A stretch of DNA of 64,000 nucleotides. Source: Roseimaritima sediminicola. GTDB taxonomy: Bacteria; Planctomycetota; Planctomycetia; Pirellulales; Pirellulaceae. Within the stretch, counting starts at the first letter, position 1, and every line of letters begins with the position of its first letter. Below the pieces are notes generated by a model that was not told the DNA's origin, did no database searches, and saw only the letters and a program-made list of their open reading frames with translations. A program made the position numbers and the translations under genes. Positions 1 through 7,909 of the stretch are shown here, piece by piece. The stretch spans positions 27,349 through 91,348 of the forward strand of contig NZ_WIAD01000020.1 in the NCBI RefSeq assembly GCF_009618275.1, written 5' to 3'.

Positions 1-72
1 GAGATCGTGGAGATCGTCAACCAACAGGAACGGTATCACCAGTGCGCCCTGCCGAACCCCCGCGCCCTCTAG
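1..72 (+). CDS. C-terminal end of an unidentified protein (partial)
   Basis: Frame 1 is open from the window edge to a TAG at 70-72. It gives a 23-residue tail (EIVEIVNQQERYHQCALPNP then RAL) with G/C-rich third positions like the neighbouring genes. It converges on the next gene with a 5-base gap. The tail is too short to identify a family, and chance openness over 23 codons cannot be excluded. Confidence 0.45.
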   Translation, partial: EIVEIVNQQERYHQCALPNPRAL

Positions 73-77
73 ATCGT

Positions 78-500
78 TCAGCCCACGTTCCACATTTCCT
101 GGAACCATTTGACGCGCGCCGCTCGGGTCGCGTTGTGATTGACGCTGGGGTCGAAGTTCTCGTTGCGAAGAAACGACAATAACGCATTGCCGGGCACCTC
201 GGCGTGCTGGGCCACGACGTCGACGAACTCGCTGTCCGGCTTCCAGTTGTACAACAGGTTCTTGTCACGCTCGAACCAGTTGTCCAGGTACTCGGCATTG
301 GCCGTGCTGGTGACCACGAAGTCACACTGTTTCTTGCACAGGAACAACAGCAGTTTCGAAGCGAGTTCGCGGACGGCCGGCGTGTCGCCGTCGCGAGATG
401 CCGAAGCTACGTTCCACAGGCTGACAAAGCCGTCAGCATCAAGCTCGTCGGCGGGAATGGTTATCGGTTGGGGGGCTTGATCCGATGGAACGGTCGACAT
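78..500 (-). CDS. Hypothetical protein, 140 aa
   Basis: I do not recognise this protein. The chosen start (MSTVPSDQ) has an AAGGA ribosome site about seven bases upstream; an in-frame start 19 codons further upstream has no such site. The protein is acidic, soluble and Trp/Asn-rich. It has no signal peptide or membrane segment. A helical middle (residues about 40-75, with a LLLFLCKKQC stretch) is followed by a C-terminus ending KWFQEMWNVG. It stands alone, convergent with the plus-strand gene that ends at 72. Confidence 0.7.
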   Translation of the reverse strand: MSTVPSDQAPQPITIPADELDADGFVSLWNVASASRDGDTPAVRELASKLLLFLCKKQCDFVVTSTANAEYLDNWFERDKNLLYNWKPDSEFVDVVAQHAEVPGNALLSFLRNENFDPSVNHNATRAARVKWFQEMWNVG

Positions 501-671
501 TGATGATCCTTGTATCGAGAACGCGCTGGCGTGGAATCGAATCGATTCGACTTCCACGTATCTGGCAAAGATGAGCCGGGCAATTATTTAACCCGGCTTC
601 GCGCGTTTCGGCTAGCCCGTCTCCGGCCGAGTCGGTCTGAGCGTCGCTTTTGGCTTCCGCAGACGCCTCTC

Positions 672-729
672 TCGGCTGGGGACAGCCGAGCTACTTTGCG
701 GCTTTTTCGGCTGGGGACAGCCGAGCTAC
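672..729. repeat. Family A palindromic repeat, two copies
   Basis: Two copies, 672-694 and 707-729, of a hairpin unit whose minus-strand reading is GTAGCTCGGCTGTCCCCAGC and onward. They lie as direct repeats separated by a short T-rich spacer. The second copy contains the CTA at 726-728, which is the TAG stop of the minus-strand gene that follows. The same unit recurs near 5.3, 13.4, 13.9 and 42.7 kb. Confidence 0.85.
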
Positions 730-1565
730 TTTGCGGGCAGCAGTTCCAGGACGGCCAGGATGGGCCGGTGATCCGACGCGACGGCTTCGTCCAGGACGCG
801 GACCTCGACGACTTTCCAGCGGTCCGCCGGATGGTACAGCACAAAGTCGATCTGCCGCTGGGGCTGGGCGACCGGAATCGTCGGCAACGGCTGGTCGTTG
901 CTGCGCGTCCAGACCGCAGCCAAGCGATCGAGCGTCGGACTGCCGATGACATCGTTCAGGTCGCCGGCCAACAAGGCCGGAGCGTCGCCGGAGTGTCCTA
1001 GATGACGGTTGATGGCCTGCACCGAAGCCAATCTTCCGGTGTCGTCGCGGCGATGATCGAAGTGCGTGGCGAACAAGGTGATGGTCGGCCCCCCTTCGCG
1101 AGCCTTCAAACGGGCCACCAGGACGCCTCGTTGTTCACCCCGATTGTGATTGGGCAACAGGTGGTTGTCGGCACGCTCGATGGGCAGACGGCTGAGAATG
1201 GCGTTGCCGTAGTGGCCGCCCTGTAGCGGAATGTTGGCCCCAAACGCCACGTGCATCTCGGTTTGCCGAGCCAGTTCGGCCGGTTGGTCGACGCTTTCGC
1301 TGCGCTGCACATTCTGATCCACCTCCTGCAGCGCCACGATGTCGGGCTCCACCGATCGGATCACGGCGGCAATCCGCTGGAGGTCCAGTTTGCCGTCGAC
1401 CCCTTCGCCGTGATGAATGTTGTAGCTGAGCACGCGCAGGCGTATCGGCTCTTCGCTCTGGCCGGGCCCGGCAAAGCACAGCAGGCCGAGCATCGCGAGG
1501 GCCACGGGACGGGCCAAGCGGGCCACGGGACGGAGGAAACGGTTTTCGGAGAAAGACAACTGCAT
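726..1565 (-). CDS. Exported endonuclease/exonuclease/phosphatase family protein
   Basis: This is a 279-residue member of the EEP superfamily of metal-dependent phosphoesterases (DNase I / AP endonuclease / sphingomyelinase fold). Residues 1-37 form a signal peptide (hydrophobic LALAMLGLLCFAG, cleavage near GQSEE). The fold then opens with RLRVLSYNIHHGEG. Family landmarks follow: LQEVD (metal Glu), GNAILSR, FATHFDHR, GDLND (catalytic Asp/Asn) and a terminal SDHRPI (catalytic His). The substrate cannot be told from sequence; an exported or periplasmic phosphodiesterase is the safe reading. Its TAG stop lies inside a family A repeat. Confidence 0.88.
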   Translation of the reverse strand: MQLSFSENRFLRPVARLARPVALAMLGLLCFAGPGQSEEPIRLRVLSYNIHHGEGVDGKLDLQRIAAVIRSVEPDIVALQEVDQNVQRSESVDQPAELARQTEMHVAFGANIPLQGGHYGNAILSRLPIERADNHLLPNHNRGEQRGVLVARLKAREGGPTITLFATHFDHRRDDTGRLASVQAINRHLGHSGDAPALLAGDLNDVIGSPTLDRLAAVWTRSNDQPLPTIPVAQPQRQIDFVLYHPADRWKVVEVRVLDEAVASDHRPILAVLELLPAK

Positions 1566-1791
1566 TTCAGGATGACTTTGCGAAGAGGTAGGGGAGGGAC
1601 AGCGTTTGTTTTCGACCGGGATCTATTCTACTTCTACGTCGAAACGCGTTCTACGTCGAAGCATGGCTGCTGTGACCTCTGCCACTTACTGATCCCAGCA
1701 GATTACGTTAAAACGAAAGCAACATTTTCTCATCATCGGGCGTGCTGGCGTCGCCTCTTTTCGTCCGGGTCCTGCAACGAATTCAACGATC

Positions 1792-3867
1792 ATGATTACG
1801 ACGGCAAGGGGACTGCTGAGTTTGCCGCTGGCTCTGTTGGCCGGCTTGTCCACCGCTGCGGATGTGTCGCGTCACTACAGCCACAGCGACGCCCGCTACG
1901 TGCACCACATCGATCTGTACGACATCGACAATCGCAAGATCACCGCGGAGTCGACGCGTCCGTATTCGCCGCTGAACACCTGCGGTCGCTGTCACGACTA
2001 CGAAACCATCGCCCACGGGTGGCACTTCAATGCCTTCCTGCCCGAGTCGGAGGCCGGTCGCCGTGGCGAGCCGTGGATCTGGACCGATCCCCGCACCGCC
2101 ACCCAGCTGCCGCTCTCCTACCGGCCCTGGGACCACACCTACGACCCCCAGCAAGTCGGGCTGTCCCGCTGGCAGATGGCCCATCACTTCGGCGGCCGCG
2201 TGCCGGGCATCACCCTGCCCGCTGCCGAACAGGCCGAGGCCGAGGACGAACAGGCCGAGGACGGGCAGCAGGCCGAGCAGGAGGATTCCGCCGGCGACGC
2301 CGAAACCGAACCGCCGGTCGATCGCTGGAAGTTCAGCGGCGATTTGCAGGTCGACTGCATGATCTGCCATGCCGTCTCGGGCGCCTACGACTTTAACCAG
2401 CGGCGCGAGCAGATCGAGGACGAGAATTTTGCGTGGGCGCCGACCGCGGGGCTGCGACTAGGCAGCATCGATGGTTCGGTTTCGCGGATCAAGGACGACG
2501 CGGATCCGGAAGACGAGAGCGTGCAGGAGAAGATGCCGACCGTCCAGTACGATGCTCGGCGTTTTGGTCCCGATGGGACCGTGTTCATGGACCTGGTCCG
2601 CAAACCCTCCAACAACGCTTGCTACCAGTGTCACAGCACGCGGACGGTGGGCGATGATGGCATCGAACAGCGTTGGATTCACGACCAGGACGTGCACCTG
2701 CGGGCCGGGATGCAGTGTGTCGATTGCCATCGCAACGGCATCGATCACCACATCGTTCGCGGCTTCGAGGGAGAGGAGAACCCCAGCGGTCAAGCCGTCT
2801 CGACGCTGTCCTGTCAGGGCTGTCACCTGGGCGACGAGCCGGCCGATGCCGATGAACTGGTGGCCTTCGACGTCCGTGCCGGACGCATGGGCGCTCCGCT
2901 GCCCCTGCATCGCGGCTTGCCCCCGATTCACTTCGAGAAACTCTCCTGCACCGCGTGCCACGGCGGCCCCGCCCCCCGCGGCGAAGCGCTCCGCGTGATG
3001 ACGTCCTTGGCCCACGGCCTGGGGGCGGCCGAACATCGCAGCGGCAAGGAACTGCCCGCGATCCTGGCGCCGATCTACACCAAACTGGACGACGGCAAAA
3101 TCCATCCGCACAAGGGCATGTGGCCGGCCTTCTGGGGACACGTCCAGGATGGCCGCGTCCAGCCGCTGAACCCCGAAACCGTCCATTCCTTGACGCGCCG
3201 CTCGCTGCGGGTTCGCAAAGATTTTGTTCAGGAAATCCTCCAGCCCAAACCCAAAAGCAGCAAGCTGAAGGAGTTGCTGGGCGAAGAACGTGCCAAGCTG
3301 GACGAGCAGGAGTGGACCGAGGAGGAAGCCGCCAAGGTTGCCGCCCACGTCGAAACCGAAGGCCTGGCGGAGTTCGAAGAGAAGGTCGCCGGCGCCCTGG
3401 AAACGCTGGAAGAGGAACTCGATCTCGAGCAAGCGGTGTACGTCGCGTCGGGGATCATCTATGCCCGCAGCGAGGACGAGGAGGACGCGCTGCAGCAATT
3501 ATCGCTGGAGGATCCTCAGGCGACCGAAGTGGCGACCTGGCCGATGGCCCACAATGTCCGGCCAGCGGGCTGGTCGCTCGGGGCCAAAGGGTGCGTCGAA
3601 TGCCATCGCGACGATGGCCTGGTGTTCGCTTCGACCATCACCGCCGACGGACCGCTGCGGGGCGACGACCAACCGATCGCGATGGCGGATCTGCAGGGGA
3701 TCGACGCCGATCAACGGCTGGCCTGGAATCAATTGTTCGGCGGTCGCAGCTCGTTTAAATACGTCGTCGGCGGGTCGTTGGGGATCCTGCTGGCAATCCT
3801 CTTGATCGGACTCGGGGCCCTGGCCGCCGGCCGTTCGTCTCATCCCTCGACCAGCCAGACCGCCTAG
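1792..3867 (+). CDS. Seven-heme membrane-anchored c-type cytochrome
   Basis: This 691-residue protein has an N-terminal signal peptide (about residues 1-22, ending STAADV). It carries seven CXXCH heme sites: CGRCH at 64, CMICH at 189, CYQCH at 277, CVDCH at 309, CQGCH at 341, CTACH at 386 and CVECH at 601. A Glu/Gln-rich low-complexity stretch lies at about 143-170 and an acidic helical insert at about 480-570. One transmembrane helix near the C-terminus (about 660-685) would anchor it with hemes on the periplasmic side. Extra His residues could be distal ligands. An electron-transfer role is well supported; the specific partner or enzyme activity is not. The next gene, 12 bases downstream, encodes a small membrane protein that is a plausible quinone-side partner. 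Confidence 0.85.
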   Translation: MITTARGLLSLPLALLAGLSTAADVSRHYSHSDARYVHHIDLYDIDNRKITAESTRPYSPLNTCGRCHDYETIAHGWHFNAFLPESEAGRRGEPWIWTDPRTATQLPLSYRPWDHTYDPQQVGLSRWQMAHHFGGRVPGITLPAAEQAEAEDEQAEDGQQAEQEDSAGDAETEPPVDRWKFSGDLQVDCMICHAVSGAYDFNQRREQIEDENFAWAPTAGLRLGSIDGSVSRIKDDADPEDESVQEKMPTVQYDARRFGPDGTVFMDLVRKPSNNACYQCHSTRTVGDDGIEQRWIHDQDVHLRAGMQCVDCHRNGIDHHIVRGFEGEENPSGQAVSTLSCQGCHLGDEPADADELVAFDVRAGRMGAPLPLHRGLPPIHFEKLSCTACHGGPAPRGEALRVMTSLAHGLGAAEHRSGKELPAILAPIYTKLDDGKIHPHKGMWPAFWGHVQDGRVQPLNPETVHSLTRRSLRVRKDFVQEILQPKPKSSKLKELLGEERAKLDEQEWTEEEAAKVAAHVETEGLAEFEEKVAGALETLEEELDLEQAVYVASGIIYARSEDEEDALQQLSLEDPQATEVATWPMAHNVRPAGWSLGAKGCVECHRDDGLVFASTITADGPLRGDDQPIAMADLQGIDADQRLAWNQLFGGRSSFKYVVGGSLGILLAILLIGLGALAAGRSSHPSTSQTA

Positions 3868-3879
3868 GAGTCGTCATTC

Positions 3880-4296
3880 ATGTTTCGCATCCTGAACGCC
3901 CTGCTCTTGATCGCTCTGGTTTTGATCGTCGCGGTGTTGGCCATCACGGCCGTGCCGGCGCTGGGAGATGGCCATCTGGGAGGCCAGATGTTGATGGCGC
4001 ACATGGCCGTCAGCGGTGCTCTGGTGCTGCTGCTGCCGGTGTTCGCCGTGTGGTCGCTGGTCCGATATCTGGATCCGGGTCGCAGCACCCGGCTGGCACG
4101 CTGGGGATTCTGGACCGTGGTGCTGACCGGCGTCGCAACGATCGGCACCGTCTTTGTGTGCATGTTGCCGGTGCTGGGTACCGATGCGATGCACGCCATG
4201 ATCCACTGGCACGGTTTAGCCGGCTGGACGATGCTGCCCGCCACCGCCCTGCTGGTGCTGGGCAGTTTCAAAAAACGCGGTGCGGCCCGCTCCTAG
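3880..4296 (+). CDS. Small four-helix membrane protein partnered with the multiheme cytochrome
   Basis: A 138-residue integral membrane protein with four predicted helices (about 5-27, 37-62, 73-100, 113-131). His residues sit near helix ends: H41, and HAMIHWHGLAGW around 108-114. A GGAG ribosome site precedes the ATG, and the gap to the cytochrome gene is 12 bases, so the two are almost certainly co-transcribed. The size and paired His are compatible with a b-type heme or quinone-interacting anchor, but this is inference. No family is recognised with certainty. Confidence 0.75.
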   Translation: MFRILNALLLIALVLIVAVLAITAVPALGDGHLGGQMLMAHMAVSGALVLLLPVFAVWSLVRYLDPGRSTRLARWGFWTVVLTGVATIGTVFVCMLPVLGTDAMHAMIHWHGLAGWTMLPATALLVLGSFKKRGAARS

Positions 4297-4305
4297 TGCC
4301 GCCGG

Positions 4306-4524
4306 TTACATCGTGCCGCCGTGGGTGCGGATCGGCGACATGTGGCTGGGTTGATCCAGATGCCAGATGCGTTCCCATTCTTCGACCAACATCCGCATGT
4401 CTTCCGAGGTGTACAGCAACTGCTGGACGCGGCGTTCGGGGCGAGCGGAATAGATAGGCAAAAAGCATCCGGTGGTCGACGTTAGGCAGACGGCCAGCAA
4501 GCAGATGTTTAACAATCGACGCAT
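4306..4524 (-). CDS. Small lipoprotein, 72 aa
   Basis: The protein starts MRRLLNICLLAVCLTSTTGC, a lipoprotein signal with the modified Cys at position 20. The mature part is about 52 residues (FLPIYSARPERRVQQLLY, then SEDMRMLVEEWERIWHLDQP), helical and charged. A strong GGAGG ribosome site lies upstream of this ATG, which is why the longer upstream frame is rejected. It follows the HU gene by 34 bases on the same strand and is probably co-transcribed. The motif RRVQQLLYTSEDMRMLVEEWERIW may be a conserved planctomycete family; function unknown. Confidence 0.78.
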   Translation of the reverse strand: MRRLLNICLLAVCLTSTTGCFLPIYSARPERRVQQLLYTSEDMRMLVEEWERIWHLDQPSHMSPIRTHGGTM

Positions 4525-4558
4525 CGGTGTTCCTCCGTGAACGGTCAACGGTCTACGG

Positions 4559-4945
4559 CTATTTCTGTTCGGGGGGATCAGGGTCACGGCGGCCGGCGGC
4601 CGGCGCACCCGAAGGATTGGACGGATTCATGGCGGGCTCGGCCGCTGCGGCGGCCTCTTGCGAGGCACCCAGCTCGCGGATTCGAGCTTCCATTTCTTTC
4701 CCGGGTTTGAACGTCACGACATATTTGGCGGGAACTTCGACCTGTCGGCCCGTCCGCGGGTTCCTGGCTTTGCGAGCCGCCCGCTGTTTGACCTCGAAGA
4801 CACCAAAATTTCGTAATTCGATTCGCCGTTCCCGGACCAACGCATCGACGATTCCGTCGAAGGTCTTCTGGACGATGACCTTCGTCTGTTGTTGGGTCAG
4901 CCCAACCTCTTCGGAAATCGTACGTACGATATCTTTCTTTGTCAC
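4559..4945 (-). CDS. HU/IHF-family DNA-binding protein with C-terminal tail
   Basis: A 128-residue bacterial histone-like protein. Residues 1-92 follow the HU/IHF fold: [20 protein letters not shown], the [14 protein letters not shown] core, the DNA-binding arm with [20 protein letters not shown], and [10 protein letters not shown] Pro/Ala/Glu-rich tail of about 35 residues follows (ending [10 protein letters not shown]), absent from E. coli HU (90 residues). It would bind and bend DNA as a dimer. A lipoprotein gene follows at once on the same strand. The repeat-rich 5-5.4 kb stretch upstream would hold its promoter, which I cannot place. Confidence 0.93.
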   Translation of the reverse strand: MTKKDIVRTISEEVGLTQQQTKVIVQKTFDGIVDALVRERRIELRNFGVFEVKQRAARKARNPRTGRQVEVPAKYVVTFKPGKEMEARIRELGASQEAAAAAEPAMNPSNPSGAPAAGRRDPDPPEQK

Positions 4946-5142
4946 AACCTGTGCTCCGTGACGCCGTAGTTGCGTTGTAAACCCTTTACTACCAGCAACT
5001 TAGTTGCTTCGAAGTCTAGGTCCACGCAATCCGAGCGTCAAGGACGTCGCCCAGAACCTCCTGCGAGGCGTCCGAGCGAACTTCAGGCCCGACAAAACTA
5101 CTATCGTCGCTACAAGCGTTAAACTTGACCGATTAAAACCCG

Positions 5143-5256
5143 GCCTGTCGATTTATTCGAAAACGCATTGCCTAGGTGAGCCGTTTGGGCGATAGCCCCG
5201 GTTTTGCGATAACGGAACCGAGGCTAACGCTCTGGCGGCTTCATAAATCGACAGGC
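5143..5256. repeat. Family B inverted-repeat element, copy 1 (about 114 bp)
   Basis: The element is bounded by GCCTGTCGATTTATT on the left and its inverse AATAAATCGACAGGC-like TAAATCGACAGGC on the right. Inside are AAAACGCATTGCC, then GAGCCGTTTGGGCGATAGCC and a CGGTT...AACCG inner hairpin. An inverted homologous copy lies at 22867-22979. It has no coding capacity, so it resembles a non-autonomous mobile or REP/BIME-type element. It lies in the 498-base gap between the HU and PncC-like genes. The rest of the gap (4946-5142, 5257-5290) shows nothing I can name apart from the presumed HU promoter. Confidence 0.8.
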
Positions 5257-5290
5257 CGAACCGCCACCGGAACGTTTTTTTTCAGCCAGA

Positions 5291-5443
5291 GTAGCTCGGC
5301 TGTCCCAGCCGAGACGCAGCAAAAAAAGTAGCTCGGCTGTCCCAGCCGAGACGCAGCAAAAAAAGTAGCTCGGCTGTCCCAGCCGAAGAACACTCTCTGT
5401 TCACGGCTGGGACAGCCGTGCTACTTAGGGACAGCCGTGCTAC
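5291..5443. repeat. Family A repeat array: three direct plus two inverted copies
   Basis: Three 37-base direct units start at 5291, 5328 and 5365. Each is GTAGCTCGGCTGTCCCAGCC plus GAGACGCAGC and an A run, except that the third diverges after the hairpin. They are followed by inverted copies with a G/T variant: a full one at 5402-5424 and a partial one at 5428-5443. The partial copy ends one base before the TGA stop of the minus-strand gene at 5444. The A runs after each hairpin would read as T runs on the minus strand, so some units could act as terminators for that strand. Confidence 0.88.
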
Positions 5444-5953
5444 TCATTCGGCCTCGGCCAACGCATCGAGAGCGATCTGTAAGGCTGCTTTGGCGGCGTC
5501 GCGTTGACGTTCGCCGCGCGAGGCGGCGGCCAGTTGCAGCCGCTCGACCGTGACCGCGGCCGGCGAGGTCGCGGGGCGAAAACACCAGCCGACAAACGCG
5601 ATGCCGTCCAGCGGGGTGGGGGCTCCGGGACCCAGATGCCCGGTGATCGAAACGGCCAGGTCGGCTTCGGGCGTCTTTTCGAGAACCCCCCAGGCCATCT
5701 GCTGGGCCACTTGGGCGCTGACGGCCGTGAACTGGGCCAGGGTCTGTTCCGAAACACCCAGCCAGGTTTGTTTGGTGGCCTCGCGGTAGGTTACGGCCGA
5801 TCCACACAGCCACCGCGAGATGCCGGGGACGGCCGCGAGCGTCGCGGCGATCAGTCCGGCGGTACAGCTTTCGGCAAACACGATCCGACATCGTCGCTCG
5901 GCCAGACGCTGGGCCAGCCGCTGGGCGAGCGATGTCGCATCCGCGCCGCTCAT
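5444..5953 (-). CDS. pncC: CinA C-terminal-domain protein (PncC-type nicotinamide-nucleotide amidohydrolase)
   Basis: A 169-residue stand-alone CinA C-terminal domain. In this family the enzyme deamidates nicotinamide mononucleotide to nicotinic acid mononucleotide in the pyridine nucleotide salvage cycle. Diagnostic segments are AESCTAGLIAATLAAVPGIS (active-site Ser/Thr region), GSAVTYREATKQTWLGV and VSITGHLGPGAPTPLDG (usually GIAGPGG in the family, so this loop is slightly changed). The length matches PncC (about 160-170). I choose ATG at 5953 because it overlaps the upstream stop as ATGA; an ATG eight codons earlier is possible. The enzymatic call rests on the family only. Confidence 0.85.
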   Translation of the reverse strand: MSGADATSLAQRLAQRLAERRCRIVFAESCTAGLIAATLAAVPGISRWLCGSAVTYREATKQTWLGVSEQTLAQFTAVSAQVAQQMAWGVLEKTPEADLAVSITGHLGPGAPTPLDGIAFVGWCFRPATSPAAVTVERLQLAAASRGERQRDAAKAALQIALDALAEAE

Positions 5954-6957
5954 CGCGCCCTCGTCGGAGCTCGCCAAGGCAGATTCTGGTCCTGGGTCCG
6001 GGCGGTGTTGTCAGCGATCGGACGCGATACCGTGTTCGAGGAGGCCGGAGCGACGCCCGAACCGACGGCGCCCCAGTTGTCGGTGGGGACGGTGGCCTGC
6101 CCCGCACCGGTCGTGGTGGAGTGCGTCGAGGTGCCGGCCGTCGTAGGACCGGTCGACAGGTGACTGGACGTCATGTGGCTGGGCGTGATCGGGCTGGGCG
6201 TGATCGGGCGGGGGTAGATCGTCCGCGGTGCCTGCTGCGGTTGTTGGAAATGAAGGTGTGGCGCTTGTCCGGCAGGCGTCAAATCATTGACCTGCATTCC
6301 GCGTAACTGGGGCGCCACGGCCGGGGCGGACGCGACGCTGGCGTGGGCCGTGTCGCCGTACGACGCCTGCTGAAGCGCAGCCGCCGGAGATAGGCCCGCC
6401 GGAGGAAAGCCCGCCGGCGACAGGCCCGCCGGGGATGGGGCCGAGCCCCCGGTTGCGGCGAATGCCGCGGGGACAACCGCACCAGCCGGGGGCGCCGGGA
6501 ACTGGGTGGAGGGCTGGGCGGGCGTCTGGGTGGTGCCGCGCGTCGCGAACGAACCGGCCGGCGGCACATTGGTCGCCGCGGTGAATTGCGGGGTGGCGGC
6601 CGAACCGATTTGTGCCACCAGGTCGCTGGCCGGCAGGCCCACGGCGGCTTGACCGACGGCCGTCGCCGGTTGATAGGGGGCGGGTGTGTAACCGTTGGCT
6701 CCGACGCTGCCGGTCGGCGGGGCGGGCACGCGCGTGGACCCGACCATGGGATTGCTGGGCAGGGCCATCTGGCCGTTGGGTTGTTGGCAGCCGCTCGCGC
6801 CGCCCAGCACGGTCCCGGCGACCAGCAGGCCGCCCCAGATCCTGGCTCCACTCCGCTTCAAAACCCTGCTCTGCCCTGGATTCAACTGGTTCACTTTGTT
6901 GTTGGACAAAGCTCGCAACCAAGAAAGGGGGCGGCGAGTTGCAAGGGAGTGGTTCAT
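5950..6957 (-). CDS. Pro/Ala/Thr-rich putative lipoprotein
   Basis: A 335-residue protein from MNHSLATRRPL. A hydrophobic segment with a lipobox (VAGTVLGGASGC) gives a lipid-modified Cys near residue 57, after an unusually long basic n-region. The rest is low-complexity Pro/Ala/Gly/Thr/Ser sequence with no globular domain visible, including a PAGLSPAGFPPAGLSP run and a PITPSPITPSHMTSSH stretch. It is probably an outer-membrane or wall-associated linker-like protein. The gene is translationally coupled by ATGA to the PncC-like gene downstream, and divergent from rph, with the shared promoter region in 6958-7106. Confidence 0.7.
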   Translation of the reverse strand: MNHSLATRRPLSWLRALSNNKVNQLNPGQSRVLKRSGARIWGGLLVAGTVLGGASGCQQPNGQMALPSNPMVGSTRVPAPPTGSVGANGYTPAPYQPATAVGQAAVGLPASDLVAQIGSAATPQFTAATNVPPAGSFATRGTTQTPAQPSTQFPAPPAGAVVPAAFAATGGSAPSPAGLSPAGFPPAGLSPAAALQQASYGDTAHASVASAPAVAPQLRGMQVNDLTPAGQAPHLHFQQPQQAPRTIYPRPITPSPITPSHMTSSHLSTGPTTAGTSTHSTTTGAGQATVPTDNWGAVGSGVAPASSNTVSRPIADNTARTQDQNLPWRAPTRAR

Positions 6958-7106
6958 TGGGCCGTCCGGCTGGTTTTTTGTGGGGCTGGGGCGGAATGTG
7001 TTCCGACAACACCTTGATGCTTTGAGGATCACTCTTAGCATTATCGACTGGACCTCGAAAGATCAGTCTCACCCAGCGCTCCTCCTCCAAACCTTCAGGC
7101 CCCTGT

Positions 7107-7814
7107 ATGCGACCCGCCGACCAGCTACGCGACGTGGAGATTCAACGCCCCTTTCTGGGACAAGCCCCGGGCAGCGTGCTGTACCGCAGCGGCCAAACCG
7201 CCGTGCTGTGCACGGCGTCGATCACCGACCGCGTGCCGCCCTGGATGGAAGGCCAAGGCAAGGGCTGGGTGACGGCCGAATATGCGATGCTGCCCCACAG
7301 CACGAACAGCCGCAAATCGCGCGATCGCGGGGGCAAGGTCGACGGCCGAACGACCGAGATCCAGCGGCTGATCGGTCGCTCGCTGCGTGCCGTGGTCGAC
7401 CTGGTGGCCCTGGGCGAACGCATGGTCACCGTCGACTGCGACGTCCTGCACGCCGATGGCGGGACACGCACCGCGGCTATCACCGGCGGCTACATCGCGA
7501 TGGTCGACGCGATCCGCTCGGAGCTGCCCGATTGCTCGATCGGCACGGCCCCGCTGGTCGATAGCGTGGCCGCGGTCAGCGTGGGCGTGGTCGAGGACCA
7601 AGTGGTGCTGGACCTGGATTACCAATTGGATTTCGCCGCCGCCGTCGACATGAACGTGGTGATGACCGGCAGCGGCCGGTTCGTGGAGCTTCAGGGCACC
7701 GGTGAAGAAGCCACCTTTGATGACGCCCAGCTGAGCCAAATGCTGCAGCTGGCGCGACGCGGCATCGAACAACTCTCCGCCCGCCAACGCGAACTGCTCG
7801 GAACCATGGTCTAA
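7107..7814 (+). CDS. rph: Ribonuclease PH
   Basis: A 235-residue phosphorolytic 3'-to-5' exoribonuclease that trims tRNA 3' ends. Residues match the family along its length: RPADQLRDVEIQRPF at the N-terminus, GQTAVLCTASI, GWVTAEYAMLPHST, the GRTTEIQRLIGRSLRAVVDL segment, TVDCDVLHADGGTRTAAITG (conserved DxxxxDGG-type site), LDLDYQLD and the ELQGTGE phosphate-binding region. The length is normal (about 235-240). It is divergent from the lipoprotein gene at 6957; no strong ribosome site is visible ahead of the ATG. Confidence 0.96.
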   Translation: MRPADQLRDVEIQRPFLGQAPGSVLYRSGQTAVLCTASITDRVPPWMEGQGKGWVTAEYAMLPHSTNSRKSRDRGGKVDGRTTEIQRLIGRSLRAVVDLVALGERMVTVDCDVLHADGGTRTAAITGGYIAMVDAIRSELPDCSIGTAPLVDSVAAVSVGVVEDQVVLDLDYQLDFAAAVDMNVVMTGSGRFVELQGTGEEATFDDAQLSQMLQLARRGIEQLSARQRELLGTMV

Positions 7815-7872
7815 ACAGTGGAATCGGCTTCCAGCCTGTGAAGATGATGGTTGCTTGGATCGAAGCGGCGGT

Positions 7873-7898
7873 CCAAAGTCTGGCGACTTCAGCTACGG
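7873..7898. repeat. Family E short repeat
   Basis: On the minus strand this reads CCGTAGCTGAAGTCGCCAGA then CTTTGG. A near-identical plus-strand copy lies at 39569-39594 and a shorter degenerate one at 33858-33878. It sits between the convergent ends of rph and the dockerin protein gene. The role is unknown; its position near gene ends matches the other repeat families here. Confidence 0.7.
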
Positions 7899-7909
7899 AC
7901 TAGGCTAGC

